Below, one piece after another: positions 7,974 to 16,400 of a DNA stretch of 31,352 nucleotides (its first letter is position 1; each line of letters opens with the position of its first letter). The translations under genes were made by a program, and so were the position numbers. Source of the stretch: Prevotella sp. (GTDB lineage: Bacteria; Bacteroidota; Bacteroidia; Bacteroidales; Bacteroidaceae). The stretch is taken from positions 1-31,352 of the forward strand of contig JAFRMM010000222.1 in NCBI GenBank assembly GCA_017430675.1, written 5' to 3'. The notes beneath the pieces were generated by a model. It was given only the letters and a program-made list of their open reading frames with translations. It was not told the origin of the DNA and did no database searches.

Positions 7974-8960
7974 ATGGCTTTTTTAACTGACGAGAAATTG
8001 GTAATTGTTGGTGCCGGTGGTATGATCGGCTCTAACATGGTACAGAGTGTGCTGATGCTGGGTTTGACTCCAAACATCAGTTTGTATGATATCTATGAGC
8101 CCGGTGTTCATGGTGTCTATGATGAGATGTGTCACTGCGCTTTCCCTGGTGCAAACATTTCTTATACCGTTGACGCCAAGGAGGCTTTCACCGGTGCCAA
8201 GTACATCATCTCCTCTGGTGGTGCTCCCCGTAGGGAGGGTATGACCCGTGAGGACTTGCTGAAGGGCAACTGCCAGATTGCAGCAGAATTCGGTGAGAAC
8301 ATCAAGAAGTACTGCCCGGACGTCAAGCACGTGGTGGTGATCTTCAACCCTGCCGACGTGACCGCCCTGACTGCTCTGATCCACTCAGGTCTGAAGCCCA
8401 ACCAACTGACCTCTCTGGCAGCCCTTGACTCTACCCGTCTGCAGCAGCAGTTGGCTCAGGAGTTCGGTGTTCGTCAGGACAAGGTGACCAATGCCTACAC
8501 CTATGGTGGACACGGCGAGCAGATGGCCGTATTCGCCAGCAAGGCTCTCATCGACGGCAAGCCCCTTTCTGAACTTCCCCTGTCAGCAGAGCGCTGGGCA
8601 GAGATCAAGCACATGACGACCCAGGGTGGCAGCAACATCATCAAACTGCGTGGCCGCTCTTCATTCCAGAGCCCCGCTTATCAGGCTGTCAAGATGATCG
8701 AGGGTGCCATGGGTGGTGAGCCCTTCAAGTGGCCTGCCGGCTGCTATGTCAACGCATACGGCTTCAAGAACGTGATGATGGCCATGCCTACCGTTATCGA
8801 CAAGGATGGTGTTCACTTCACCCAGCCCGAGGGTACTGCTGAGGAGATGGCTGCCCTGCAGGCTTCTTACGAGCACCTGCAGAAGATGCGCGACGAGATT
8901 ATCTCGCTCGACATCATCCCCGCTGTCGAGGACTGGGGCAAGGACAATCCCAACCTCTAA
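7974..8960 (+). CDS. mdh: NAD-dependent malate dehydrogenase
   Basis: 328-residue lactate/malate dehydrogenase family protein converting malate and oxaloacetate, in Bacteroidota part of the reductive branch leading to fumarate and succinate. The Rossmann nucleotide motif GAGGMIG lies at 13-19, and D39 after the second strand favours NAD over NADP. Substrate-binding arginines R86/R87 and R92, the D152/R155 pair and catalytic H180 (YGGHGEQM) are present. It stands alone: its own promoter lies upstream and a strong terminator directly follows. The GC-rich, strongly biased codon use suggests high expression. The start ATG is unambiguous from promoter spacing. Confidence 0.95.
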   Translation: MAFLTDEKLVIVGAGGMIGSNMVQSVLMLGLTPNISLYDIYEPGVHGVYDEMCHCAFPGANISYTVDAKEAFTGAKYIISSGGAPRREGMTREDLLKGNCQIAAEFGENIKKYCPDVKHVVVIFNPADVTALTALIHSGLKPNQLTSLAALDSTRLQQQLAQEFGVRQDKVTNAYTYGGHGEQMAVFASKALIDGKPLSELPLSAERWAEIKHMTTQGGSNIIKLRGRSSFQSPAYQAVKMIEGAMGGEPFKWPAGCYVNAYGFKNVMMAMPTVIDKDGVHFTQPEGTAEEMAALQASYEHLQKMRDEIISLDIIPAVEDWGKDNPNL

Positions 8961-8975
8961 GCGTCAGTCAAACGT

Positions 8976-9012
8976 AAAGTCTCCGAAGAGTCATTTCTTC
9001 GGAGACTTTTTT
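8976..9012 (+). terminator. Intrinsic terminator of mdh
   Basis: A perfect 10-bp stem (8979-8988 with 8997-9006), extended by A-T pairs, encloses an 8-nt loop and runs into seven T. It also covers the 3' end of the convergent DUF3795-like gene. Confidence 0.93.
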
Positions 9013-9394
9013 ATGTCCTTTTCCTGATCGTCTTCTGCTCATTCCACGACATCCAGTTGGCAAAGGCTTCCACGCCGTTCTTACGGATGAAGCGGATACA
9101 GGCGGCCCTGTCGCTGTTGAACAGGAGTGAGAACAGCCTGCCAACCAGACTGTTATGCTTCTTGCAGCACCTGACATCCATGTCGCATTCGGCGCATGTG
9201 GAGAAGCCCTTTGTCTTACAGCACTTCCTGATCCCACACCTCTGGAGCCACTTGTTCCGGGGTAGCCCCAAACTGAGGATTTCGCTGTCAGGCGTCCTGC
9301 ACCCCGGGCACCGGTTCCGTCGATACTTCCTGCAGGCCCCACAATAGAGTCCACAGGCTGCTATCAGTTGCGTACTACTGATAATCGGTCTCAT
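9011..9394 (-). CDS. DUF3795-like cysteine-rich protein
   Basis: About 127 residues from ATG 9394; the longer frame from 9421 would add nine residues and more overlap. The N-terminus carries CGLYCGAC followed by CPGC, the pattern of DUF3795 proteins, then further pairs (CCK, CAEC, CCKK), giving about a dozen cysteines that could bind zinc or an iron-sulfur cluster. The biochemical function of the family is unknown. It overlaps the 3' end of the MerR-type regulator gene by about 20 nt, so the two are one transcription unit and probably share a stress or effector response. Its stop codon lies within the T-tract of the mdh terminator. Confidence 0.75.
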   Translation of the reverse strand: MRPIISSTQLIAACGLYCGACRKYRRNRCPGCRTPDSEILSLGLPRNKWLQRCGIRKCCKTKGFSTCAECDMDVRCCKKHNSLVGRLFSLLFNSDRAACIRFIRKNGVEAFANWMSWNEQKTIRKRT

Positions 9395-10247
9395 TTGGAA
9401 CTGTATATACTGTTTCAACATCTTTCGTTACTGGCACTTGTATGATAGTAATCCATTTCTCAGGATTCTTCTGATTGTGCAGACCCTCCACATACTGCAT
9501 GCGATACAGGCCGCTGACCTTATAGCCGTGACTGTCGATATAGCGCATCACCTCCATGAACGACTCGTGGAGCGTGTCGTAGGGTCCGGTATGTTTCAGG
9601 CAGACGGCCATCGGCACCTCAGGCAACTGCTTGAACTTGATGGTTTTCGTATCCTCATACATCTCTTCCACCTGCAGACAGTACTCCGTGTCGATGTGCT
9701 CCTCCTTGTACTCCTGCTCGTGCTCCATCCTGAATCCATAGATGGGCAGTGTGCGACGACAGCCGATGCGCTGTATCTCAGGGCTGATCACGTTGTTGAA
9801 GAGCGGCCCCAGATCCCTGCGATGCCTTAGCACGCTTCTGTGCGAGGCCACGGTGATGGCGGGCAGCCGCTGGATGGAGATACGCTCCATCGAGTTGATC
9901 TGCTCAATGTTCTCAGCCATCTTCCCCAGGGCATCCCTTTTCTGTTGCAGTTGTGCCAGTTGCGCCTCCACCAACCTGATCTTCTCCCTAATCTGCGTAA
10001 TGCCGGGCTTGTGCGTGCCCTCGTCAAGCAGGTCGCGGATCTCCTCCAACGAGAAACCCAGGTCCTTGAGCCGCAGGATCCCATTGAGTTGCTGCATCTG
10101 CCCCACGTCGTAATAGCGGTAGTGCGTCCACTTATCCACCTCGTTAGGCACCAGCAGCCCCAACTTCTCGTAATGGCGGAGCGTCTTCACCGTCACACGA
10201 CAGAATTTCGAGAACTCACCGATGGTCAATCTTACCTTATTAGTCAT
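9375..10247 (-). CDS. MerR-family regulator with GyrI-like effector-binding domain
   Basis: 290 residues from ATG 10247. The in-frame ATG at 10283 falls inside the -7 promoter element, so it cannot be used. The N-terminal MerR winged helix (TIGEFSKFCRVTVKTLRHYE) is followed by a coiled-coil dimerisation helix rich in Gln/Leu/Glu. The C-terminal ~150 residues resemble the GyrI/BmrR-type small-molecule binding fold (KHTGPYDTLHESF is the characteristic loop). Such proteins sense drugs or hydrophobic cations and activate genes by untwisting a promoter. It is the first gene of a two-gene unit with the DUF3795-like protein; autoregulation and control of the divergent carbonic-anhydrase-like gene are possible but not shown. 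Confidence 0.92.
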   Translation of the reverse strand: MTNKVRLTIGEFSKFCRVTVKTLRHYEKLGLLVPNEVDKWTHYRYYDVGQMQQLNGILRLKDLGFSLEEIRDLLDEGTHKPGITQIREKIRLVEAQLAQLQQKRDALGKMAENIEQINSMERISIQRLPAITVASHRSVLRHRRDLGPLFNNVISPEIQRIGCRRTLPIYGFRMEHEQEYKEEHIDTEYCLQVEEMYEDTKTIKFKQLPEVPMAVCLKHTGPYDTLHESFMEVMRYIDSHGYKVSGLYRMQYVEGLHNQKNPEKWITIIQVPVTKDVETVYTVPNETDYQ

Positions 10248-10280
10248 CGTTTTGTTATCCTTTGTTTTTGAAACCTGCTG

Positions 10281-10288
10281 CAAAGATA
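10281..10288 (-). promoter_or_regulatory. -7 element for the MerR/DUF3795 unit
   Basis: Minus-strand TATCTTTG. A CTTG lies 22 nt upstream, slightly far for -33. The position rules out the ATG at 10283 as start codon. Confidence 0.7.
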
Positions 10289-10372
10289 ATGCCTGCCCTT
10301 AGGTACGACCCAAGAAAACGGCGTAAGATTTATGTTTTATTCACAAAAGTTGGAGATTTCCTGTTTATTTCG

Positions 10373-10380
10373 TAAATTTG
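10373..10380 (+). promoter_or_regulatory. -7 element for the gamma-carbonic-anhydrase-like gene
   Basis: Plus-strand TAAATTTG, 28 nt before the ATG at 10409. A weak TTGG lies about 20 nt upstream. Confidence 0.65.
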
Positions 10381-10408
10381 CACCCAAATCAGAAACAACA
10401 GACAGAAT

Positions 10409-10936
10409 ATGGCATTGATCAAGAGTTACAGAGGTCTGTCGCCCAAGTGGGGCAAGGACTGCTATTTCAGTGAGAACGCCACGATCGTGGGCGACGTGAC
10501 GATGGGCGACGAGTGCTCAGTGTGGTTCAACGCCGTGGTGCGTGGCGACGTAGCCCCCATCACCATCGGCAACTGTACGAACATCCAGGACGGCTCGTGC
10601 GTCCACGTGACCTTCGACACTGGTCCCACGCATATCGGCTCGTATGTCACCATCGGCCATAACGTCACCGTCCATGCCTGCACCATCCACGACCATGCCC
10701 TCATCGGTATGGGCTCCACCCTGCTCGACGGCTGTGAGGTGGGTGAAGGCTCGATCGTGGCCGCAGGTGCCCTGGTGCTCCAGAACACGAAGATCCCCGC
10801 CGGCGAGATCTGGGGCGGCGTGCCTGCCAAGTACCTCAAGCCCGTGCGCCCAGGCCAGACAGACAATGCCGAGCACTACGTGGCCTACTCCAAATACTAT
10901 CTGGAGGAAGGCGAGACGGAGAACACAAAGTTTTAA
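10409..10936 (+). CDS. Gamma-carbonic anhydrase family protein (left-handed beta-helix)
   Basis: 175-residue hexapeptide-repeat protein expected to form a trimeric left-handed beta-helix. The motifs VVRGD (R45, D47) and Q60 and three histidines at zinc-ligand positions (H66, H84, H89) match the gamma-class carbonic anhydrase/YrdA/PaaY group, so reversible hydration of CO2 is possible. Many members are inactive as carbonic anhydrases or act on other substrates, so the reaction is uncertain. No signal peptide, so it is cytosolic. It is monocistronic and convergent with the metallophosphoesterase gene, with only 3 nt between the two stop codons. Confidence 0.88.
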   Translation: MALIKSYRGLSPKWGKDCYFSENATIVGDVTMGDECSVWFNAVVRGDVAPITIGNCTNIQDGSCVHVTFDTGPTHIGSYVTIGHNVTVHACTIHDHALIGMGSTLLDGCEVGEGSIVAAGALVLQNTKIPAGEIWGGVPAKYLKPVRPGQTDNAEHYVAYSKYYLEEGETENTKF

Positions 10937-10939
10937 CGA

Positions 10940-12028
10940 TTATCTGATGGTGGCGACGACATACTCAGACTGAGTGCCGATGCGGAACTTGCCACCCCAG
11001 ATGCCCAGGCCAGAGGAGACGTAGAACCGGGTGTTTCCGCGCTGATGTTGTCCCCATGAGCATTCATAAATGCGATCCGTGATCCAGGAGATGGGCCATA
11101 CCTGTCCGCGATGGGTATGACCGCTGAGTTGGAAATCCACACCCGCTGTCTCTGCACGCTCCAGACTGTAGGGCTGATGATTCAGGACGATGGTGTATCT
11201 TTCCTTGTATGGTGCCGCGAGATCTTCCACCGTCTTGCGGCGACGGTTCGTAACGTCGTCACGACCGATGATGACGATGGCACTGTCGATGACAGCCGTC
11301 TCATCGATAAGCAGACGGATGCCCGCATCCCTGAGGAACTGCCGGGCCTCAGGATTGCCAGCATAGTATTCATGATTTCCCAGACAGGCATAGACGGGCG
11401 CCTGGAGACGGTGGAACTCCTCGGCCATCCGCTCCTCGAGCAACGGGCGCATGCTGCCGTCAATGATGTCGCCAGCAATCAGTATGAAGTCGGGGTGTTC
11501 GGCGTTGATCAGATCCACCCAGCGCGCCAGTTCCTTACGGGGGTTGTGGTAGCCCAGATGGAGGTCGGAGGCCATCACCACCTTATACTCGCGAGGCAGG
11601 GGCTTCGACGACTTCAGTTCAAGTGGTACGCGTACCTTATTCTTATAATGGATGTTGCCATAGAGGAAGATGCCGAAGAGGAGCACGAAGATGCCCAAGG
11701 CCATCTGCCAGTTGTCGTGGAGCAGGGACTTCGGCACCAGCCGCACGAGCCGCCCCAGGTCGAGCACAAGGAAGAGCATCACGAGATAGAGCATCACGAA
11801 TATCGACGAGGTGCCAATCTCATAGGCCGTCTGCGCCACTGGCAGCGGCAGGGTGTCGAACCTGCGCGCCACGGAGGCGAAGAGCAACAGGAAACAGGCC
11901 ACGCCCAAGGCGATGACCAACGACTTCCAAAGAGCAGGTAACGGCAATAATACCCACACGTGCCAACCAATATAGACAATGGCCAGAATGGGCAGTATCA
12001 TAAACGAAAACATCCACATAATCTTCAT
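10940..12028 (-). CDS. Membrane-anchored calcineurin-like metallophosphoesterase
   Basis: 362 residues. The N-terminal ~125 residues carry about four hydrophobic membrane segments (roughly 8-28, 35-53, 75-92, 108-124). The C-terminal domain has the full metallophosphoesterase set: DLHLG (D155, H157), GDIID (D187), GNHEYY (N218, H219), NHQP (H284) and SGHTHRGQ (H304, H306). The layout matches the YaeI/YkuE-type group, some of which cleave lipid-linked phosphates such as UDP-diacylglucosamine, but the substrate cannot be read here. It has its own promoter, divergent from the secreted 5'-nucleotidase. Confidence 0.9.
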   Translation of the reverse strand: MKIMWMFSFMILPILAIVYIGWHVWVLLPLPALWKSLVIALGVACFLLLFASVARRFDTLPLPVAQTAYEIGTSSIFVMLYLVMLFLVLDLGRLVRLVPKSLLHDNWQMALGIFVLLFGIFLYGNIHYKNKVRVPLELKSSKPLPREYKVVMASDLHLGYHNPRKELARWVDLINAEHPDFILIAGDIIDGSMRPLLEERMAEEFHRLQAPVYACLGNHEYYAGNPEARQFLRDAGIRLLIDETAVIDSAIVIIGRDDVTNRRRKTVEDLAAPYKERYTIVLNHQPYSLERAETAGVDFQLSGHTHRGQVWPISWITDRIYECSWGQHQRGNTRFYVSSGLGIWGGKFRIGTQSEYVVATIR

Positions 12029-12047
12029 CCTTATAGTTAAGTTGCCG

Positions 12048-12055
12048 CAAATTTA
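12048..12055 (-). promoter_or_regulatory. -7 element for the metallophosphoesterase
   Basis: Minus-strand TAAATTTG, 19 nt upstream of the ATG at 12028. No good -33 seen. Confidence 0.6.
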
Positions 12056-12076
12056 GCAAGAAATCTACGAAAGGGC

Positions 12077-12107
12077 ATTGTCAATTCACAATTATTTTGT
12101 AACTTTG
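12077..12107 (+). promoter_or_regulatory. Promoter of the 5'-nucleotidase gene
   Basis: ATTG at 12077-12080 (-33), 19-bp spacer, TAACTTTG at 12100-12107 (-7); the ATG is 25 nt downstream. Confidence 0.75.
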
Positions 12108-12132
12108 CACGCCAATTAATAAAAATTATCGT

Positions 12133-13563
12133 ATGAAGAAACTATTCGTTGCATGTCTGGCTGTTCTGTTCACGTGCTCTGTCAACGGGCAGAAGCGCGA
12201 AGTGCATATCCTTGCAACCAACGACATGCACGCCGCCATTGAGGCCTTCCCGCAGTTGGCTGCCATTGCCGACAGTCTGCGCGAACGATACCCCTTCCTG
12301 CTGATATTCTCGGCGGGCGACAACCGTACTGGCAACCCCAAGAACGACATGTTCCGCATATCCTCCTTCCCGATGGTGGCCCTGATGAACGAAGTGGGCT
12401 TCCACGCCACGGCACTGGGCAACCACGAGTTCGACGTGGGCTCCCTGCCGCCGCTGATGAGATACTCCGCCTTCAGTTATATCTGCGCCAACATCTTCCC
12501 ATCGGAAGAGGCGGGACTGCACATCGTGCCTACCAAGGTCTTCGACGTCGATGGCCTTAAGGTGGGTGTCATCGGCGTGGTACAGGTGAACGCCCAGGGC
12601 CGCCCCGACACCCATCCCGACAACGTAAAGGGCATACGGTTCGCCCTGCCGAAGAACGTCGTGGCCCAGTATGAGGATTTCAGCCGTCAGTGTGACGCGA
12701 CGATCCTCCTGTCGCATATCGGCTACCAGGACGACATCGAGATGGCCGAGACCTATCCCTGGCTCGACCTGATTATCGGCGGCCACACCCACACGCAACT
12801 GTCGGAGGACGAGCCCCTGCACAACGGTGTGCTGATCACGCAGAACAAGAACAAACTGCCGAAGGTGACCCATATCACCCTGACTGTCAAGAACGGGAAG
12901 GTGGTCGATAAGAAGGCGGAATATATCGATGTCAAGACATTCCCCGCCAAGAGCAGGATGGTGGAGGTCATGGTGGAATACTTCAGCAATAACCCGATGT
13001 TCAAGCGCGTGGTGGGCTATGCCGAGACACCCTTCAAGACCAAGGATGAACTGAATTACCTGATGTGCGACGCGTTCCTCCACGAAGGACAGGCCGACAT
13101 CAGCATCGTGAACAACGGCGGTGTGCGCCTTGACTCGCTGGCCGTGGGCGACATCACGATGCAGGACGTGCTCTCCATGGATCCCTTCTACAACGAGGCC
13201 GTGGAGATGCACCTGACGGGCGAAGAGATCCTCAAGATCCTGACCACCTACAGTCGCGGCTCACTGTATCACCTGCCGCGGGTAGCCGGTGTCGTCTGTG
13301 AGGCAACGGTCGATAAGAACGATGAGTACAAGGACAGGCTGAAGAGCATCCGTCTGAAGACCCTTGACGGACAGGAATTCGATATCCACAAAACCTATAA
13401 GGTGGTGACCAACAGTTACATGCAGAGTGCCTGTAAGTCGTACATCAACGATCCTGGGCACTCACTCAACATACAGACCTCCGTCATGCTCACCAACTAC
13501 CTGGAGAGCCTGGGAATGATCAATTGCAAGGGCACGCAATACATGAAAGTCACAGAAGAATAG
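12133..13563 (+). CDS. Secreted 5'-nucleotidase / bifunctional metallophosphatase (UshA-like)
   Basis: 476 residues with a Sec signal peptide (about 1-19, ending SVNG-QK). The N-terminal metallophosphatase domain shows TNDMH (D31, H33), SAGDN (D63), GNHEFD (N97, H98) and GGHTHT near residues 216-221. The C-terminal ~180 residues are the nucleotide-recognition domain of 5'-nucleotidases, with a NNGGVRLD motif. It should hydrolyse nucleotides or similar phosphoesters in the periplasm for nucleoside and phosphate salvage. Both domains are in one polypeptide. The 3' end overlaps the convergent kdtA gene by 14 bp. Confidence 0.92.
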   Translation: MKKLFVACLAVLFTCSVNGQKREVHILATNDMHAAIEAFPQLAAIADSLRERYPFLLIFSAGDNRTGNPKNDMFRISSFPMVALMNEVGFHATALGNHEFDVGSLPPLMRYSAFSYICANIFPSEEAGLHIVPTKVFDVDGLKVGVIGVVQVNAQGRPDTHPDNVKGIRFALPKNVVAQYEDFSRQCDATILLSHIGYQDDIEMAETYPWLDLIIGGHTHTQLSEDEPLHNGVLITQNKNKLPKVTHITLTVKNGKVVDKKAEYIDVKTFPAKSRMVEVMVEYFSNNPMFKRVVGYAETPFKTKDELNYLMCDAFLHEGQADISIVNNGGVRLDSLAVGDITMQDVLSMDPFYNEAVEMHLTGEEILKILTTYSRGSLYHLPRVAGVVCEATVDKNDEYKDRLKSIRLKTLDGQEFDIHKTYKVVTNSYMQSACKSYINDPGHSLNIQTSVMLTNYLESLGMINCKGTQYMKVTEE

Positions 13564-14776
13564 CCGCCAGCACTTCTTCCGTGGCACCAGCCAGCGACTG
13601 AACGAACAGTCCGGCCTTCCGGCCCTGTTCCTTCAGATAGGCAGTGTCGGCGGCGAGACGGTCCATCTGTGCGGCAAACGCCTCATAGTCACTGATCTCA
13701 AAACCGCCGCTCTTCTTCAGGCCCTGTGCCTCCTGGAACTTCTGGTTGTTGGGGCCGAAGAACACGGGCACATCCCACACAGCGGCCTCCAGAAGATTAT
13801 GGATACCCACGCCGAAGCCGCCGCCCACATAGGCTACCTGACCATAGTGGTAGATGCTCGATAATAAGCCGAAGCAGTCGATGATGAGCACGTCTGCATC
13901 AGTTACCGAAGCACCTTTCTCTGCAGCGGTATAACGAACGATCTTGCGGCCCTCCAACAACTTCTCTATTTGTTTCAGATGATCCTCGCCGATCACATGC
14001 GGGGCGATGATCAACCTCCAATCGCGATGCTCATTAAAATACCTGATGAAGATCTCCTCGTCGGGGGGCCATGACGAACCGGCCACAAAGACTTGAGGAT
14101 GACCGGAAACAAATGTCCCGACCACAGGCAGTTGCTTGGCGGCCTCCTTGATCTGGAGCACACGGTCGAAACGCGTATCACCTACGACAGAGACGTTCCT
14201 GATGCCGATCTTCGCCAGCAGTTCCCTGCTCTGCTCATTCTGCACGAAGAAATGCGTGAAGCAGTTCAGCACACGGCCATACTGACGGCCATACCACTTA
14301 AAGAACACCTGATCAGGACGGAAGATGCTCGACACGGAATAGACGGGCACGTTCCTGTGCTTCAGGATATGCAGGTAGTTGTACCAGAACTCGTACTTGA
14401 TGAAGAAGGCCATCACAGGATGTACCAGGCGCAGGAAACGGATGGCATTGACGGGCGTGTCCAACGGCAGATAGCAGATGATGTCGGCCCCCTGGTAGTT
14501 CTTGCGTACCTCATAGCCTGAGGGTGAGAAGAACGTCAGCAGGATCCTGTACTCCGGATGCTCCTGGCGCAGGCGCTCCATCAACGGGCGTCCCTGTTCG
14601 AACTCTCCCAGCGAGGCGGCGTGGAACCACACGTACTTCGCCTCAGGATCCACTTTCTCCTTCAGCACCCTGAAGGCAGCCCGTTCACCACGCCACATCT
14701 TTCGCACCTTCTCATTGAAGAGGCTATAGACAGCCACTCCCAGGAGATAGACGTATATGAACAGGTTGTAAAACAT
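13550..14776 (-). CDS. kdtA: 3-deoxy-D-manno-octulosonic acid (Kdo) transferase
   Basis: 408-residue GT-B glycosyltransferase of family GT30 that adds Kdo to lipid A precursor at the inner membrane, committing to lipopolysaccharide. An N-terminal membrane segment (about 3-20) is followed by the family signature HAASLGEFEQ, with the presumed catalytic E58. The C-terminal donor-binding half has the VGGGFGVGIHNLLE motif. Its ATG overlaps the stop codon of gltX by one base (TGATG), so the two are translationally coupled. The last 14 bp overlap the end of the 5'-nucleotidase gene on the other strand. Confidence 0.95.
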   Translation of the reverse strand: MFYNLFIYVYLLGVAVYSLFNEKVRKMWRGERAAFRVLKEKVDPEAKYVWFHAASLGEFEQGRPLMERLRQEHPEYRILLTFFSPSGYEVRKNYQGADIICYLPLDTPVNAIRFLRLVHPVMAFFIKYEFWYNYLHILKHRNVPVYSVSSIFRPDQVFFKWYGRQYGRVLNCFTHFFVQNEQSRELLAKIGIRNVSVVGDTRFDRVLQIKEAAKQLPVVGTFVSGHPQVFVAGSSWPPDEEIFIRYFNEHRDWRLIIAPHVIGEDHLKQIEKLLEGRKIVRYTAAEKGASVTDADVLIIDCFGLLSSIYHYGQVAYVGGGFGVGIHNLLEAAVWDVPVFFGPNNQKFQEAQGLKKSGGFEISDYEAFAAQMDRLAADTAYLKEQGRKAGLFVQSLAGATEEVLAAILL

Positions 14777-16293
14777 CAGCCAAGCACTTCTATCGCACGT
14801 TTTGTTCTCTTAATGGTCTCTTCTTTGCCCAGGAAGGCAGAGATATCGAACATGCCGGGTCCCTTGCCTTCGCCGACAAGTGCCAGGCGCCAGGCGTTCA
14901 TGATATTGCCGAGTTTATACTCTTTCTGTTCGATCCAAGCGTGTACGATCTGCTCCTGGTTCTCCAGCGAGAAGTCGTCAATGCCCTCCAGCACGCCGAT
15001 GAGTTCAGTCAACTGCTGGGCACTGTCTTCCTTCCAGCGCTTCTTCGCCGTCTTCTCGTCGTAGGCCGTGGGCGCCTCGAAGAAGAACGAGCACAGGGGC
15101 CACAGTTCCTTGACGAACGACACGCGGTCCTTCATCATCACCGTCACAGCCACCACACGCTCCAGCGTCTCCTGTGGACAGTGCTCCTTGACGATGGGGA
15201 AGAACAGGGCTGCAATCTCCTCGGCCGACTTCTTCAGGATATACTCATGGTTGAACCAGATGCCCTTGTCGTAAGCGAACTTCGCACCCGCCTTCGAGCA
15301 CTTCGTGATATCGAAGAGCGGCACCAGTTCGTCGAGCGTGAACAGTTCCTGCTCCGTACCGGGGTTCCAACCCAGCAGGGCGAGGAAGTTAATGACAGCC
15401 TCGGGGAAGTAGCCGTCCTCACGGTAGCCACGCGACACCTCACCCGTCTTGGGATCATGCCACTCCAGCGGGAACACGGGGAATCCCAGACGGTCACCGT
15501 CACGCTTCGAGAGTTTTCCCTTGCCGTCGGGCTTCAGCAGGAGCGGCAGATGGGCGAACTGCGGCATGGTGTCCTCCCAGCCGAAAGCCTGGTAGAGCAA
15601 CACATGGAGCGGCGCACTCGGCAGCCATTCCTCACCACGGATCACGTGGGAGATCTCCATCAGATGGTCATCCACGATATTCGCCAGATGATAGGTGGGC
15701 AACTGGTCGGCACTCTTGAAGAGCACCTTGTCGTCGAGGATGTCACTCTTCACGCGCACCTCACCACGGATCAGGTCGTTGACCAGCACCTCCTGCCCGG
15801 CCTCGATCCTGAAGCGCACCACATACTGCTGACCGTCGGCAATCAACTGATCCACCTCCTCTTTGGGAAGGGTCAGCGAGTTGCGCATCATGTTACGGGT
15901 ATGACAGTCATACTGGAAGTTCTGGATCTCGGCACGCTTGGCCTCCAGTTCCTCCGGGGTGTCGAAGGCGATGTAGGCCTTGCCGGCATCCAAGAGTTGC
16001 TGCACATATTTCTTATAGATGTCACGGCGCTCGCTCTGACGATAGGGTCCCTTGTCGCCGCCGAAGGACACACCCTCGTCGAACTGGATGCCAAGCCACT
16101 TGAACGACTCGATGATATACTCCTCGGCACCTGACACGAAACGGTTCGAATCGGTGTCCTCAATGCGGAACACAAGATCGCCGCCATGCTGACGGGCAAA
16201 CAGATAATTGTACAGGGCGGTACGCACACCGCCGATATGCAAAGCCCCCGTAGGACTGGGTGCAAAGCGCACCCTCACTCTTCTTTCAGACAT
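14776..16293 (-). CDS. gltX: Glutamyl-tRNA synthetase
   Basis: 505-residue class I aminoacyl-tRNA synthetase that charges tRNA-Glu. The HIGH-equivalent HIGG is at 19-22 inside [11 protein letters not shown], and the KMSKS-equivalent KLSKR is at 260-264. A C-terminal helical anticodon-binding region completes the usual bacterial length. It is the first gene of the gltX-kdtA pair. The promoter lies 20 nt upstream of the ATG and is divergent from that of the 7TM-HD gene. Confidence 0.97.
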   Translation of the reverse strand: MSERRVRVRFAPSPTGALHIGGVRTALYNYLFARQHGGDLVFRIEDTDSNRFVSGAEEYIIESFKWLGIQFDEGVSFGGDKGPYRQSERRDIYKKYVQQLLDAGKAYIAFDTPEELEAKRAEIQNFQYDCHTRNMMRNSLTLPKEEVDQLIADGQQYVVRFRIEAGQEVLVNDLIRGEVRVKSDILDDKVLFKSADQLPTYHLANIVDDHLMEISHVIRGEEWLPSAPLHVLLYQAFGWEDTMPQFAHLPLLLKPDGKGKLSKRDGDRLGFPVFPLEWHDPKTGEVSRGYREDGYFPEAVINFLALLGWNPGTEQELFTLDELVPLFDITKCSKAGAKFAYDKGIWFNHEYILKKSAEEIAALFFPIVKEHCPQETLERVVAVTVMMKDRVSFVKELWPLCSFFFEAPTAYDEKTAKKRWKEDSAQQLTELIGVLEGIDDFSLENQEQIVHAWIEQKEYKLGNIMNAWRLALVGEGKGPGMFDISAFLGKEETIKRTKRAIEVLG

Positions 16294-16313
16294 TGTTTTC
16301 GTTTATTTGCGTG

Positions 16314-16321
16314 CAAAGATA
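16314..16321 (-). promoter_or_regulatory. -7 element for gltX-kdtA
   Basis: Minus-strand TATCTTTG, 20 nt upstream of the gltX ATG. The adjacent sequence is AT-rich with repeats of AATTATGA. Confidence 0.7.
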
Positions 16322-16342
16322 CAAAATAATTATGAATTATGA

Positions 16343-16373
16343 ATTGTTAATTATGAATTATTTTGTACCTTTG
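16343..16373 (+). promoter_or_regulatory. Promoter of the 7TM-HD phosphodiesterase gene
   Basis: ATTG at 16343-16346, 19-bp spacer, TACCTTTG at 16366-16373. It places the true start at ATG 16401 and excludes the upstream in-frame ATGs. Confidence 0.75.
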
Positions 16374-16400
16374 CACAGAATAATTAAAATACAGGTAGAA

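Noticed and set aside
13550..13563. 14-bp convergent overlap of the 5'-nucleotidase and kdtA genes as a regulatory feature
   Set aside because: Short tail-to-tail overlaps are common in compact genomes and both reading frames are complete.
16327..16362. AATTATGA repeats between the divergent gltX and 7TM-HD promoters as a regulatory site
   Set aside because: Simple AT-rich repeats common in intergenic regions of this group; no palindrome with operator-like precision beyond base composition.
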